Assembly (NCBI RefSeq): GCF_028640845.1
Contig: NC_080541.1
Coordinates: 34,935,935-34,999,934, forward strand
Direction of reading: 5' to 3'
Length of the DNA: 64,000 nucleotides
From: Ahaetulla prasina
Lineage: Eukaryota > Chordata > Lepidosauria > Squamata > Colubridae
The notes below the pieces were generated by a model that did not search any database, was not told the DNA's origin, and saw only the letters and a list, made by a program, of their open reading frames with translations. Position 1 is the stretch's first letter. Each line of letters begins with the position of its first letter. This document shows positions 35,802 through 49,440 of the stretch, piece after piece. Made by a program: the position numbers and the translations under genes.

Positions 35802-36646
35802 CCATTTGTAGTGTGGCTTTTTTATTTCTGGAGAGTCACATGAACAAGATGACAAAACTGTAAAATAATATTTCTTCCATCCCTCTTACCTTCTTTTTCT
35901 TTTCCTGTTCTTTTCTCTGTCCACTCCCTTCCTTGAGAAGCATACCAGGCATTGAAATCAACCTAGTGAATCATTCTACAAATAAAGATTTCAAGCACTG
36001 GGAGATTGCACTAATGACTCTCCTACCTTACTTCTTTTTAAATATTGTTTTAGCAATTATCTGTGTATGTACTGTGGCTGTGGATCATATGCTGCACAGG
36101 AGGATGCTGAAGATACTGAGAATTAGTAACAGCTATGTGGTAACGTGATTAGCAACTCAAAAAAAATACCGAAAAACCAGAGAGGGCAGTCAGCCCAAGA
36201 CATTATGCTGCCTATGGAGATGGCAAATGTTTCTCTTCTTTAAATAAAAATATATAAGACTGAAGGCCGGCCAAGTTATTTAGGGGTGTTAAGCAGATAT
36301 ACACAGAAAGAGACATAGACAGAGTGTGTAATTAATTAAATAAATCAGGGAACCCAAATCAGTTTTCTGAGGTAACCGCCTCATGCTTCATAGTTCCAAG
36401 AAACTAAAAAGATCTTAGGGACTATTTGAAGAGTAGATAGGTTGATTGGTAGGTAGGTAGATGATAGACAGACAGACAGACAGACGTGTGTCTATTAACT
36501 TCTACATGAAAGTAAATGGGAACATATTAGAATCAGCACTCAAATAATAGACATTAATAGTAATAGAAATAGAATAGGAATTTTAAAATTATCTGAAATG
36601 GGATCTTTATTTATCCTTAGCAGATAATTTCCTTCCATTGTATCAG

Positions 36647-37235
36647 AAAGTGGGGAAAAAGGAGTTGATCCCACTAACCTTAATCCTAAAATCCTGTTCC
36701 AAAATTTATTTATCTATTGCAAACCAATAGATGTAATCTACATACACTTCTGCAAAGCTTTTGACTCAGTAGTACACGATAAACTTCTAAAATTAAAATC
36801 CTACGGCATTTCAGGACCTCTTCACAATTGGATAACTGCTTTCCTGTCAAACAGACAACAAGTGGTCAAAATTGGCAATGCTCTATCAAATCCTGTTCCT
36901 GTCAAAAGTGGCGTTCCTCAAGGCAGCGTTCTTGGACCAACACTTTCATACTATACATAAATGATCTCTGTGACCATATCTCAAGTTATTGTGTTCTCTT
37001 TGCTGACGATGTCAAACTATTTAACACCACCAACAATACTACTACCCTTCAAAAAGTCCTTGACTTTGTATCTGATTGGTCTAAAACTTGGCAACTCCAA
37101 ATCTCAACCAGCAAATGCTCTGTCTTACACATTGGAAAAAAGAACTCAAATACTAAGTACAAGCTTGATGGACATTACCTTACAGATGACCCCCACCCTG
37201 TTAAAGACCCAATAAACTTAAATATCAACTGACCT
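36647..37235 (+). pseudogene. LINE reverse-transcriptase fragment, CR1-like
   Basis: The frame gives IDVIYIHFCKAFDSVVHDKL (RT motif with the first catalytic Asp position replaced by Cys in FCKAFD, where FSKAFD or DFSKAFD is usual). It continues through SGVPQGSVLGP, ILYINDL and the catalytic LFADDVKLF, and ends at SKCSVLHIGKKN. A one-base deletion at about 36946 (CTTTCATACT, where CTTTTCATACT would keep frame) breaks the frame; the two halves read well otherwise. Only fingers-palm of the RT remain, with no endonuclease upstream and no 3' end downstream. Fits a non-LTR element of the CR1/L3 group, though Jockey-type relatives share these motifs. Confidence 0.75.
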
Positions 37236-37483
37236 TTATCAATACTCTGACCAAAATACCACAATGGGTTTCAAACATTTTAAGGTTTTTTTAAATGTGC
37301 ACATTTTGGGTTATTTTTAATTTTGTTTTCATATATATTTCCTTTCCTCACTCATCAGATATTGTAGAACCTAATGTTCTTTTATAAGGAATTCAAAATA
37401 AAACTCATTCTGTAAAAAGAAAATAGTATTCAAATAACTGGGTTTGCCGCCAAATATATGAAATTGAAATGTTTTGCTAGCAT

Positions 37484-37486
<3 letters not shown>

Positions 37487-37523
<37 letters not shown>

Positions 37524-37526
37524 TTT
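37487..37526. repeat. (TTTA)n microsatellite
   Basis: About ten uninterrupted ATTT units. Confidence 0.95.
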
Positions 37527-38004
37527 CCAATCCCTGTATAAATTTGTATATTTAGGTTTATATTATTATATGATTTGATTTTAGGAAAGTTTTTATGCCT
37601 GATTTTGTAGGAAATGACCAGGAGATTAAAATTAAGCATGGGAAATCAGAAATCCAGGCAGTTCAAATGAATATAAAGGTTCATTGTAAGCTTATGTTCT
37701 GCAGAAGTCAGAACTACTAAAGGTCAAAGCAAATTGGTGGTAGATAAGAGTCAATAGAATTCAAGGTAGGCTGGATTTAAATCTCTTGTGGGCATGCAAG
37801 AACTCAAGACTGATGACATACTTGACACCGCCCCCTTGGGGTCAGCCTGATCATCTCCTACAGATTTACTTTGCAATTTTTTTTTGTTTACTGCTAGGAG
37901 ATGAACATTTTGAAATAATTATAATTCTTAATGCATTAGGACATTGTGATAATATTAAAATTAAGTTTTTTATAATTTTGAGTTCTTAATCACTCTTTTT
38001 TTCT

Positions 38005-38235
38005 TCTGATGGTGTTGAGTCATCATTGGCTTTTCTTGGTCATTTCCTGAACAAGTCTCTGTAGTTTTCATGGCAAGGTTTTCAGAAGTAGTTTGCCATT
38101 GCCTCCATCCTGGCTGTGAGAGAGAATGACTGACCCAAGGTCATCCAACTGACTTTGTGTCATAGGCAGGATTAGAATTTATGGTCTCCCAGTTTCTAGT
38201 CCGATTCTGTAACACTGCACCAACTTGGTTCATGT
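38005..38235 (-). mobile_element. Old tRNA/CORE SINE relic, minus strand
   Basis: GGTTTTCAGAAGTAGTTTGC, CCATTGCCTCCATCCTGGCT and CCCAAGGTCATCCAACTGAC are followed by GGCAGGATTAGAATTTATGG, which reads as a reversed B-box region. TGTAACACTGCACCAAC is the reversed head. Diverged. Confidence 0.5.
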
Positions 38236-41023
38236 TTATTGTCTGTTAGCTGGTATGAAATCTATGTTTATTAAAAATACATTTGGTCTTAGTCATTTTC
38301 ACTAACAGGTGGTTGATTATTAGTTACGGGTAAAGCAGCAACTTTAGTCAGCATTTCAATAACCTTGAATGGCATCTTACAATATTGTTAACATCTGCAC
38401 ATTTTGTGAAGAGTCATATTTATTGCAGCTGTACTTGAGCCTGAATGTATGAAAAAAGGAAAATAAAGTTAAGAATGATGCAGCTGTCTTTCATGAAAAA
38501 GACTTATCATTTTTTTCTCATTGCAATAGTTTTATATGCTAGTAGAGCTGTTTACAGCAACATTTTTAATAGTGATTGAAAAAGTCATAACTTCAAGTAC
38601 AAGTGACGTAAAATTTGAAGAACCTCAATTTCCCCCAAATATGGGGAAAATTACCACATATGAACACATAGGTTATATTATAGTAATGGTTGAAAGTATT
38701 TAGATAGAAGACTATCAGAAAATTCTGTAAATCAGGTGGAGAAGTAACGTCTTGGAAGAAGACAATGGCAAACAACTTTCATGTTCCTCCCAAGAACACT
38801 ATATAGATGTGTTATTTAGCGCTTCTACTTATATTCCCAACATATAGTATGCATATGTTTTCCTTTTAAACTTCTCCTCCTAAAAAGCAAAACTTAGCTT
38901 GAGTGAAAAATTATTCCAAGAAGTGGTTAGCGAACTATTCACTTCAGTTACTTATTATTTCTCTAATATATTCTGTAGATTTTAGTAAAAGTGCATAGAA
39001 ATATTACTTGTGAAGAACTTTTTAAAGTTAAAAAAGTGAAATGGACATGTGTGTCCAAGCTTTCAAAGAGTTGTTCTTTTCTTTTCTTTTTTTCCCCTTA
39101 AGATTGAAAAAATCCAAATGCAGGATAAGAAGAAACTTACAGAATTGTCTATCTTTCATTTTTCAGATACATAGATAACATAAATATACAAAGTATATAC
39201 TCCTCAAACTGTATACTTTTCTATTGCTTTTCTCTTCCAAAGTAGTAGTCTTGTTTCTATCAAGAACTGTATGTGAGAGTAACACAACCAATGTTGACAA
39301 ATTCAGGGGCAAGGTTTTAATAGCATATGCATTTTCCCTGAACTTCTATAGAAGCAATGTAAGTACCGATATTTGATATCAGTAGAAATAGTTGATGTTG
39401 TCAATTTAGCAACATTATATTCATGTTGAAATTTAAGAGATATTAATAGGCTGAAAATACTTATTTTATTTGAAAGGAAATGGAGCAAACTGCAATGTAT
39501 TCAAAATTGGAATACATTGGAATTGGAGTGTTTCTAATTCAGATCTTCCCTTTAGATACTGTAGGCAGTTGTTATTTTTCTTTTGATCATAGGTATTTGC
39601 TGAGAAGCAGGAACCATTACACAAAAATTTTAGTGGGAAAATATGGCCTTTGTGAGAGATTTCTTTTCTAGCTTTCATCATAGTATATCAGGCCTCTGTC
39701 ATAGTTTATCAATGTTTCTTGCATGAACTACCACCAGATGCTTTTGATATATACCTAATTGCAACCATTTATAACCATATAAAAATCTGTATCTTTGAAA
39801 CATCTGATATGGTTTAGAAACTGAAATAGGATTAAAACAATCCTGTTCATATTGGTTTGGAAACAAAAGTACATGACTACGGGGGGGTTGGGAGGAACTA
39901 TATACCATCTTTTAGCAGCCTATTGGTGGTATTGGACTATCTTCAAGAGAAGCAACCATTGAAAATGTTTCCATATTTAATAAAGAACTGCCTTAGTCAA
40001 GAGGCAGCCTGGGAGGTGTGGTAAATTATAGAAGTGGCAAGGAAATACATAAAGACCAACCCACTTAGACTTTCATTGTTCCTTGAATTAATTGGTAATC
40101 ATAGGATTCACATCTGGCTAGTAAGAATGTTAGCCTTAATTTTCTTAAATAATTTTGAAATCAGTTTTAAAAAATAATTACAATTTTGCTTTCTAACCTT
40201 ATGACTAATAGCCATTAAACAGGATAAATTGGGGTCCAAGTTAGTTCTATATGTAATTTTTGCATAGGTGATGGGGGGGGGAGAAGGAGAGAGAGAAAGA
40301 GAGAATGAGAGAATAATATACAAGAAGATGTGAGGAGGGGAAATTATTTCTCCCCCTGGTCTGTTACAGCTCTATATTTGAATCAATATATAGCTTCATT
40401 TTCTGTTGGTGAAATAATTATCTCAGATTTTTTTTCTAAAATACAATAACATACACTGTTTTATTATTTAAAATTGCTGTGTTCTAATTCCTTTTGGCCA
40501 CACAACTGCATATTTTTTTATAAAGGAAAAGCAATGTAGTTTACAAATTTTAGAAGCTATTCTATTTAGAAAACTTCATCTTGTTTATTGATCAATGGTT
40601 TACTGAGAATTAATGGTCAAGATAGCGTTGGTTTATTGCAGATGGACATAGAACATTAAAAGAAATTGATATTCATCGTATAAAGGAAATGACCTTTATA
40701 ATAACAATAGAATTTTAAACTGCTTACTGTCACTTAAGTAAAAGAACATCCTATACTTCCTAGATTAGTTATGGATTAGAAACTTTTTTCTTACATCCTA
40801 TACCTTACTCTCAACTCCAATTGACCTGTTTTTATGGCTTGAAATGATATTTTCAGTTTCAGAAAGATGGAAAAGTGTTTTCATGAGATGATACTATAAA
40901 CCTTGATTTACTAATGATGAGAAAAAAAAGAAATAAATGAAGGAATTCTGTCTGTGTCTGTTGTCATGTAAAAACTATAAAAAAAGTAGTTTGAAAAGAG
41001 TTTGAAAGATGCTGTAGTAAAAA

Positions 41024-41210
41024 ATAAAGGTAAAAGTTTCCCTGCCAGTCATGTCCGACTCTAGGGCATGGTGCTCATCTCTGTTTCTTGGTGAAGGAAG
41101 CCAATCTTGTCCAAAGATAATGGTCATGTGGGAAGCATGGCTATAGGCCAAAAGCACACAAAACACCATTACTTTCCCACTGAAGTGGTATCTATTAATC
41201 TACTTGCGTT
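41024..41210 (-). mobile_element. Sauria-type SINE, minus strand, head missing
   Basis: The tail AATAAAGGTAAAAGTTTCCC, then CATGTCCGACTCTAGGGCAT and GAAGTGGTATCTATTAATCT, are present. The tRNA-like half is absent, and the sequence ends at CTACTTGCG. 5'-truncated insertion. Confidence 0.8.
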
Positions 41211-41284
41211 AGTAGATTAATATGCTGTAGTATCAATATGTAATATGAAAATTATTTGAAGAAAATCTTCATACCAAATGTTTT

Positions 41285-41465
41285 TGCAGCTGTCAAACAG
41301 CTTTCAACTTGTGGACAAGATCCACCAAGCAGAAGAGGATATGTAGAGCTAACGATTTGTTGGACATTAACTGCTGAAACTGCCCGCAAAGCAAGGTGCC
41401 TTAAAGTGAACCATGGAACTTCCCTCTAGCAGTTTTACAGAAGCAGCTTAAACTACCTGTATTAT
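41285..41465 (+). other. Repeat-free block with splice-acceptor-like start, possible exon or conserved element
   Basis: ATGTTTTTGCAG (to 41289) looks like an acceptor. The following 120 nt are compositionally unlike the AT-rich surroundings (CAAGATCCACCAAGCAGAAG, CTGCTGAAACTGCCCGCAAA), and AAG|GTGCCT at about 41395 could be a weak donor. No long frame crosses it, so a non-coding leader exon or a conserved element are the options. Confidence 0.25.
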
Positions 41466-41845
41466 TATTTACACTACACTTGTAGAGTGTTGTTGTTGTT
41501 TTTAATATTATTTTTAAAAGTATTAATTTAAAAAAAACCAATACAACAAGCTATGTCCTCTTTTACCAGCCTTTTACTGAAAGGCTAGATAAAACATATT
41601 CATCTGACCTCTTGATCAAACTGCAGTTGCTGTTGTTGTTTTCTGTGTTGAAATAGAAACATATATGTGTTACCTTGTGATTGACTATGAGTGTGATGTA
41701 GGTTATCTTCTCCTTTCAAGGGACCCCATTTTTCAAGTTTCCATAGAAAAAGGAGTGACTTTATAAATTGTGATTTGACAAGTCACTAATATTGTGCTAA
41801 TATTTTTCAGTCCCAGATTTCTGGTCAGTTGATAATGCAATTGAG

Positions 41846-41896
41846 CAGGGGTCTCCAACCTTGTTCCCTTTAAGACTCCAAGGTTGGAGACCCCTG
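41846..41896. mobile_element. 51-bp hAT-like relic with perfect TIRs and TSD
   Basis: CAGGGGTCTCCAACCTTG at the left is exactly mirrored by CAAGGTTGGAGACCCCTG at the right, with only 15 bp between. The octamer CAATTGAG is identical at 41838-41845 and 41897-41904. Confidence 0.93.
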
Positions 41897-43509
41897 CAAT
41901 TGAGAATTCAGAGAAACTTGAAGGATTTTAAAGGGGAAAAAATGCATGGTTACTGATAGTAAAGACTAACTGTTCATACTCAAGTAGTCAAGAAAAGTTC
42001 TGTTTATTTTGTCACCAGATGGTATTGTTACTTTCAAGGTATGTTGATCAGATTTGACAGGGTTTGTTTAAGCTTACTGTTTGTTATATTGACGACATAT
42101 TTCTCTACAAATGTACAATATGTCATTTTGTTTGAAAAGTGTACAGTTGTTTAACTGCATACAGTATTCAAGAAATGAAAAGAATATGTATGAATGTATG
42201 TGTGCATATAAATTTTTTTTTTTTTAAGGAAAAAAGTGGCACACAATATTTTCTGGGCTGAAAAGCAGTTCTTGGTCTACAAATGAAATTAAAATGGTAA
42301 ATACAGTTACTATCAGAACTATGCACAGAGTTGGATTTTAAGGCCAAAGCGTGATTCTGAGTATGCATATTTATAAATGTAGCACCTGTTGGGAATGCCA
42401 TAGAGCAGTATTTTTGATGATCTTTCGCAGCTGCTCAGAGATGGCCAGGAAAATATATTTAGCTGAAGTTGTTCTCAGAAAGTGTAACAGGTCCTTCTCA
42501 TCTGATTACTGCCCCAACAAATAAGTTAATGTTGATATTTTAAATATATTGAACTATTTCCTCATTGTCTCATAATTTGAGGAGGACCTTGAGAAGATTG
42601 TGTATGATTCTGGGACTAAACTGTATAGGCATTGTTTCACAAGTTGTTCCTTATAACTGGTTAATAGTCACCAGGAGGTTAATACATTGATGTATTCTAC
42701 TCATCTTAATCAGGACAGAATGAACAGAAATGCTGTCCACGTTGACTGTTATGGCTCAAGACACTTCTGTTTTGAAAATGCGGTTGTATCCATGGTTGTA
42801 TCCATCATGGGAACAAATTGCGAGATACATTTTCTTTTAGCCATCTTTTAAACATCCATAGGCTTGAATGACCATCCTAGAATTGAGAAAGATTATTATT
42901 GTGCTGAAAATTTCAGGATTTTGATCCATGCATTGGTAACAGGATGGTTTCATAAGCCAGTCCCAACATGCTTCCAAATCATTCAGCTGATTTTTCAGCT
43001 TGTTTATGCAGAAAATGTACTCTACTAACCATAGTTTTATTAAAGGTTCATGCAATTGCACTGTTAATACTTATTGCGCTCTTTCATCTCCATCCCAGAT
43101 GGGACTTGTTCATTTCCATGTATCCTTCTCAAAATGAAGTATCTTCTTTATCTCCTGATTAACCACTTGGAGATATAAAAACTGCTCTCTCATAGTCTCA
43201 CTGACAACTGAAAATTTGAACTTCAATTTCATCAAACCAGATTCAGTATGTTCAAAGTACAAGGACAAATACAAACTGGAAAAGATTGGTTGCACATATT
43301 ATCAGGGCCAATGAATTAATGGTTCTAAAGCACTTAGAGCCAACTTGTTCATTTGGAGTATTTACAAACAATATTTATACTTTGCCTACCTGCACTGCAG
43401 CTGGAGACAATGGATTCAACATAAAATCAGTGGCTTCTCTCTTCTTTTCTCCATTCTTGAGTATGAAATTCAGTCCTCTGCTTCTATTATTATTATTGGC
43501 TATCTAGAT

Positions 43510-43875
43510 CAGGGGTGTCAAACTCAAGGCCCGTGGGCCAGATTCAGCCAGCAGGGTGTTTAGATCTAGCCCATGGGGCTGTCCTGGAAACAGCAAAGTA
43601 CTGGCCCGTGGTGCCTCTGCCAACAAAAACAGAGCTCAGGAGGGCCACGCACAGCCCTCCAGAGATCCGTTTTCACTGGCAGAGGGTTGCAGGAAGCCAT
43701 TACAGTGGAAAACAGAGCTTGTGAGCCTGTTTTCGCTGGCAGAGCACTCAGGCTACCATAGGTGAGCTGGCCACACCCATCCTGCCATGCCCACCCCACC
43801 CCACCCCACCCCAGCCCCCCGAGATTAAACACAACCCTGATGCAGCCCTCAATGAAATTAAGTTTGACACCCCTG
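43510..43875. mobile_element. hAT-like MITE with perfect 8-bp TSD
   Basis: CAGGGGTGTCAAACTCAAGG starts and TTAAGTTTGACACCCCTG ends the element. ATCTAGAT is identical at 43502-43509 and 43876-43883. The GC-rich interior has GGCCCGTGGGCCAGATT, GCAAAGTACTGGCCCGTGG, repeated TTTTC(A/G)CTGGCAGAG blocks and a (CCCCA)n run. Short frames on both strands across it are not genes. Confidence 0.9.
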
Positions 43876-44983
43876 ATCTAGATGTTTTTTATTCCCATAA
43901 ATGATTCTGTGTTTGCCTTACAGTCCTTCTGCACAGGCCACATTTTATGTGAAATCATAGGCTTAATACTTCAGTCTCTTATCATAACGAAGCCAAAGTA
44001 ATTCCAGCTTCCTTCGATTTCTCTCTATAGCCTTCCCTAATGCCATTTCCCCCCTCCATTTTTAAGTTACTTCAATATGTGTTTTTTCTTACTCTGCAAG
44101 AAAAAATAATGTTTTCAATTATTTGACAAAGGCATGAATTAAAAATTACTTTTGAAGCATTATGTAAACATTATTATCACTCAAAGCCAGACTTTTAAAG
44201 TTATTCGGCACTAAAAAAAAACAACTTAGTATTTTACCAACATGAAAACAAAACAAATTTAATACATTTTAGAAATCAAATGATATAAAAAAGTATCACA
44301 TAGTCATAAAACAGAACATAAAATTTGATGCCCAGAAACTGTTTCAGATACTTTCATTAAAAGATACATAGAGGAATAAGCTTGCCAACATTAAAAATAG
44401 GAATGCAAGATACTCCTATTGGACCACCCAGCAATGTTATCATTGTTGACATATTTTCATATTTTACTTTCCATATAATTGATTCCCTGGCTAACACTAT
44501 TCATGAGGATGCTATTCTGTGGCTTGTAAATGTTCTTTATATGAGAGAGCTCAGACAGTGATATCAATATTGCTCTTAGATGTCAATCCATTTTTTTCTC
44601 TGTATCCATCATTGCACTTTCCCCATCACTACTATTACTATTCTTAATAAATTCTGTTTACCTGATTCTCCTGTATGAAATATAAGTGCTTTTCCTGGAT
44701 TGATGGATATTTAATTTCTACTGTCATGCTAGTTTAATAGTTAACTTGGTTCTAGGTGAAATAAAGACAAAGCAATCTAAATGATTTACTTAGCATTTTT
44801 ATACAGTAGATGAGCATTATGGAGTAGAGTCTATTAATAGCATTTGCATTTGTGAATTCTTTTGCAATTTCTTCCAAACCTTGCATTTACTATATATCCT
44901 TTAATTTTGATCACTGTCTTTGAGACAAAGAAAATGTTTGGTTGTAAATTATTCCAAATATATCATTTCTCATTTGTATTAAA

Positions 44984-45335
44984 ATAAAGGTAAAGTTTCC
45001 CCTGACACATATATGCTAGTCGTTCCTGACTCTAGGAGGCAATGCTCATCTCCATTTCAAAGCTGAAGAGCCAGCTTTGTCCAAAGACGACATCTCTGTG
45101 GTCATGTGGCCAGGATGAATAAACGCCAAAGGCGCACGGAACGCTGTTACCTTCCCACCAAAGGTGGTCCCTATTTTTCTACTTGCATTTTTTACGTGCT
45201 TTCGAACTGCTTGTTTGTCAGAAGCTGGGACAAGTAACAGGAGCTCATCCCGTTACGAGGCACTAGGGATTCGAACCGTTGAACTGCCGACCTTTCGATC
45301 GACAAACTCAGTGTCTTAGCCACTAAGCCACCACA
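44984..45335 (-). mobile_element. Sauria-type SINE, minus strand, full length
   Basis: From AATAAAGGTAAAGTTTCCCC through ATATGCTAGTCGTTCCTGAC, GTCATGTGGCCAGGATGAAT and AAGGTGGTCCCTATTTTTCT to the reversed B-box TAGGGATTCGAACCGTTGAA and head CTTAGCCACTAAGCCACC. TATTAAAA-like sequence on both sides may be the target duplication. Confidence 0.92.
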
Positions 45336-46204
45336 TCCCTCTTATATTAAAAATACCAAATAACAATTCATGGAAGATTTATCAGTGGATTACCATAATA
45401 AGAAACCCTGCGGTACATTGGTTAGAATGCAGTATTGCAGGCAAACTCTGCTCACAGCCTGGAGTTTGGTACAATATATAGGTAGCGATAATGTTAAATG
45501 ACATTTTCAAGACAAGTCAAGCAAATTAGCATATTTGAATAAATATAAAAGATGTGATTGGAATTGTTAGGGAAAGCTTTGTGATCAGGTGCTTTAATTC
45601 ATCTAATGCTTATTTTGCTTTTGTATATAAAAATACTTATTTAAATTGCTTTGCGGATTATAGGTAATCAATAGATCTACTTAAAGCTACCTCTCTACCA
45701 TTTTGTTTCCTTTATTTCAGTTAATATCCTTTTTGCAAACAGCCCACTTATGGATTCTTACGTTAATGAATTACATTTATGAATTAATGGATTTCTAAAT
45801 TAACGAATGAATTACATTAAGGAGTAGAGGCAGTTATTATATATCCCTTCCTCTTATAAATATCAATGTACTGCAAGCTTCCTAAAAATAAATTAAAAAG
45901 ACACATGAACAGGATTACACAATACTGGTAATACTTATTGATTTAAATTTCCAGAGACATCAATGTCCTTCTCTGCCTATAGTAATTGCAACATACCAGT
46001 TTCCAGCATCCTTCCAAAGCGTTCAGCTGATTCTTCTTTATGCACAAAGTGAATATTGTTAAAACAAATTGGGCAGTATTTTTATTAAAAGTCCATAGAA
46101 TTGTAGTGTTAATACTTGCTGTACTCTTCCACTTCCACCCAGATGGGACTTTAGCAAATTGAGTATAGTTTACTTCCTTGCTTCCTCTGTTTTGGAGTCT
46201 TGGT

Positions 46205-46375
46205 CAAAAGAGAGAGACAGTATAAGTAGTGGATAAAACATTACACTGGCATCAGGAGATCCAGGTCTTAGTCCATCCTCAGCCACAGAAACTCACTGGA
46301 TGATTTTAGGCATGTGTCTCAGCATGACCCACCTCATAGGGCTGGTGCTGTGTAAAAATTAGGAGTGGGGAGTTA
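46205..46375 (+). mobile_element. Old tRNA-derived SINE relic
   Basis: GTATAAGTAGTGGATAAAAC then GAGATCCAGGTCTTAGTCC suggests a decayed A/B-box pair. CTCACTGGATGATTTTAGGC and GACCCACCTCATAGGGCTGG resemble a MIR-like core. Confidence 0.45.
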
Positions 46376-49300
46376 TATGCATACACCCTTGAACACCTTA
46401 ACAGAAAAGTAGATAATGCATAAATGAGAACATGAAAGGTAGATGAGTTAAGGAGGCTTCCTTACACAAAAGGATACAAGAGGTCAGAAGCCCCATATAG
46501 GACTCCAAATACTGTATGCTGCTTGGTGGTTAGCAGTCAAACCGTTTATGTAAAACCAATTTCTTAACCCAGTTTCTGTTTTATTTTGTTTTTGCTTTAT
46601 ATATAAAGTAGCATAGGATACCCAGCTTCTTTTCCTAATTTGTAATCCAGTTGATTCTATGGGCAGTGCCTTCAGGGAAGGATCACTATCACGTAATTTA
46701 TAAAACACGATCTCTCACTTGAGTAAACATTCTTGCTGTATTTTTAATTTCTGATTTTAATTACGGTAGTATGCTTAATAAGAATGGTTGGTTAGATTTT
46801 GAAAGCTGCTTTAAACAGCAACTAAAAATATAAGTAAACCGCACTGTGAAAAATCAATTAAATGCATTGAAAAAAAGTATTAGGATAAAAAGTCTACAAA
46901 GCTATTAAATAATTGCTAAGTGAGGAAGTACGTCAGAAAGCTCAAACCCTTATATAGGTTGTATTGCAGACTTAGCCATTCTGCAGACATATTGACATGT
47001 TTATGGGGAGTACATCTTCCAGCAGCTTTTGATAACTGTGGATCATAGTATTCTCCTGGATTCCCATTGAAGGGAGTGGTTATGGTGGAAGGAAAGGTCT
47101 CAGAGACTATTGAGTGACTGTGCCTCTAAATCCTGGCATTTATGTTATCAATTGCACAGAACATTTAACTTGGAGTATTTGCTGCTATCTGAAGTTTTGG
47201 GAGGCAGGTACCAGGCATCTGGCACTAGTCTCATCAAAATCCTGATGACATTCAGATCTTGTTCTGCATAACATTTGAATTAGGAAAACTATGTCTGGTT
47301 TTGATCTAATAACTGGATACTGTGATTTGATGATGATGATGAGCAATAAACAAAATCTAAATACTGACGAATGAAAAACTTTGCGGATGGGTTTCTAGGT
47401 ATGGGAATTGGCATTTGACTGTTTTCATTTTGATTGCATTTCCTTGGAAAGATTAGGTATGTATCTTGGGGTGCTTCTAGACTCATTGCTATTATTATAG
47501 TGATGGTGAAGTGGGTTACAGTTCATGAAAAGGTCTTAAGCCTTTTACTAAAATTTATTAGTCAAAAAAGATGTTACCTAATTTTTGACTACAGTAGATT
47601 AACATTTTTCTTCTACATTCCAGTTAATATACCTATGCCCTTTCCCAGCTTTGATAGTCTATGTATTGTTGTCTATAATGCACTGATAACCTCTTGCACA
47701 TATTAAGTCTATTGTTTTTGAAGTTGGGTTATCTTTTGATCCTACATTGTGGACTAAACTGACCCTTGATATTTTGTAAGAACGTACAGTTAACATTTTA
47801 ACTCCTTTGTCTCTTAGAGCCTCTGTATAAAAGTTAGATGGGTATTTTCCTGTGTTTCTGCTTTCCTGTCTTTTTTGTTTTTAGTATGTCTTCTTTAAAT
47901 GTATTGTATATTTTAAAATTTTGTTTTGAGATAATTTTGTATAGGAACAGTATAAAAATATCATAATCATCCCTTTTGTTTAAATTAGCATGACCATCTT
48001 CATCCTTGTTAAAATGAGATATAATAAAACTAACTTATCCCACTAGATATATAGCCATTCAGCTATTATGTTGTTCCATAATTCTTCCACATATCTCAAG
48101 CTATAAAAAAATACTTTGGGTAAATTCATGTCAGTTTCATAATTTCAAGTTGTAGGGTCAGGTTGGCTCACAAATGATGAGTCAAAAACTATCTGTCTTG
48201 GACATGGTGGAGATGGAATAAAAGAGGTTGAGGTGGAACCTTGTGATATCTTATAATTGATATACCTTATAAGCGGAATAATTGTATTTTTCCTCTTCGT
48301 ACATTTATGTGTCTTTCTTACGAAGGCTCCCTGATCTTTTGTAGAAAAGTACAGAATTGTTATCATTGGCAAAAGAAAATTTCTTTCTAAATATTGTTCT
48401 ATAAAATATTCAATGAATATATATTTAAGATCTGCCTTAAAACTTCTTCATCCATCAATAGATCAATAGATGTCCAAAGGCAGAGGTACTTCTGCCTTGT
48501 AGCTCAATTGTCTCCACCAATCAATTTAGCTTGCAGCCTTATTTATCAAGAAAAGACTAGGATGGCCTATAGTATATCAAAAATGTGATCTATCTTTCCT
48601 TAAAACGCTTCAAGATTTGTGTATGTGTATTCTTAATTGTAACATGTAATGATAACTCATCTGCACATACTTTTTGGAGCATTTAAACCCATGTTTCCAT
48701 TTGCTATCTGTATAATCATAATTCTTCCTATAATCATAGTGCTTGATTTGCCATCGAATGCAACTGACGTAGTACAAAATTTAGTTAATAACACTAGACA
48801 AAACAAATAGTATGCTTAATACACTCATGTGACCCACAGACACAATTATTTCTGGAGTTCCAGATCACTTTATGCCTTCTTGAGTATCAGATCAGTTTTG
48901 CATACATGAGGAATTAAAACTTCATAATTGGTTGATAAGGTACATTCTAAAGTAGTGGGATGGCAAAAAAAAATGATACATTCAGCAAACTTTATAAATA
49001 TTATACTGATTTTCTACAGGTTAGCAGAAACATGTTCTCACAATGAATCAGTGAAGAGTACTTTTTAAGAATCTTTTATGCCTGGACATACATCTGGAAC
49101 TCCTTATACTAGCTAACAGTAAAGTAAATGCCACTGCTTATTATATCCTACTTTTTTATTTTAAAGAGGAAATTGAAACCACACCACTTGCAGAACTGCC
49201 TGACATTAAATTGGCTATTGAAAAAGCATCAGTTGTGTATTTACATATTCCATATTTTGTTCCATACATCACCCTTCCCTGATGCACTTGAATTGGATGT

Positions 49301-49440
49301 TTTCCATATAAGCTAAAAATATATGAAAAACTATCTTGTTTTTCAAAATGGGCTGGCTATAAAAACCATTTTTTTTCTGTAAGTGGACACATTTTTTTAG
49401 TGATTTCTTTCTTTGTGTGTGTGTATGTATATGTATGTAT

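Noticed and set aside
43515..43832. Overlapping frames on both strands in a GC-rich patch
   Set aside because: The patch is a hAT-like MITE with perfect 8-bp flanking duplication; frames are incidental.
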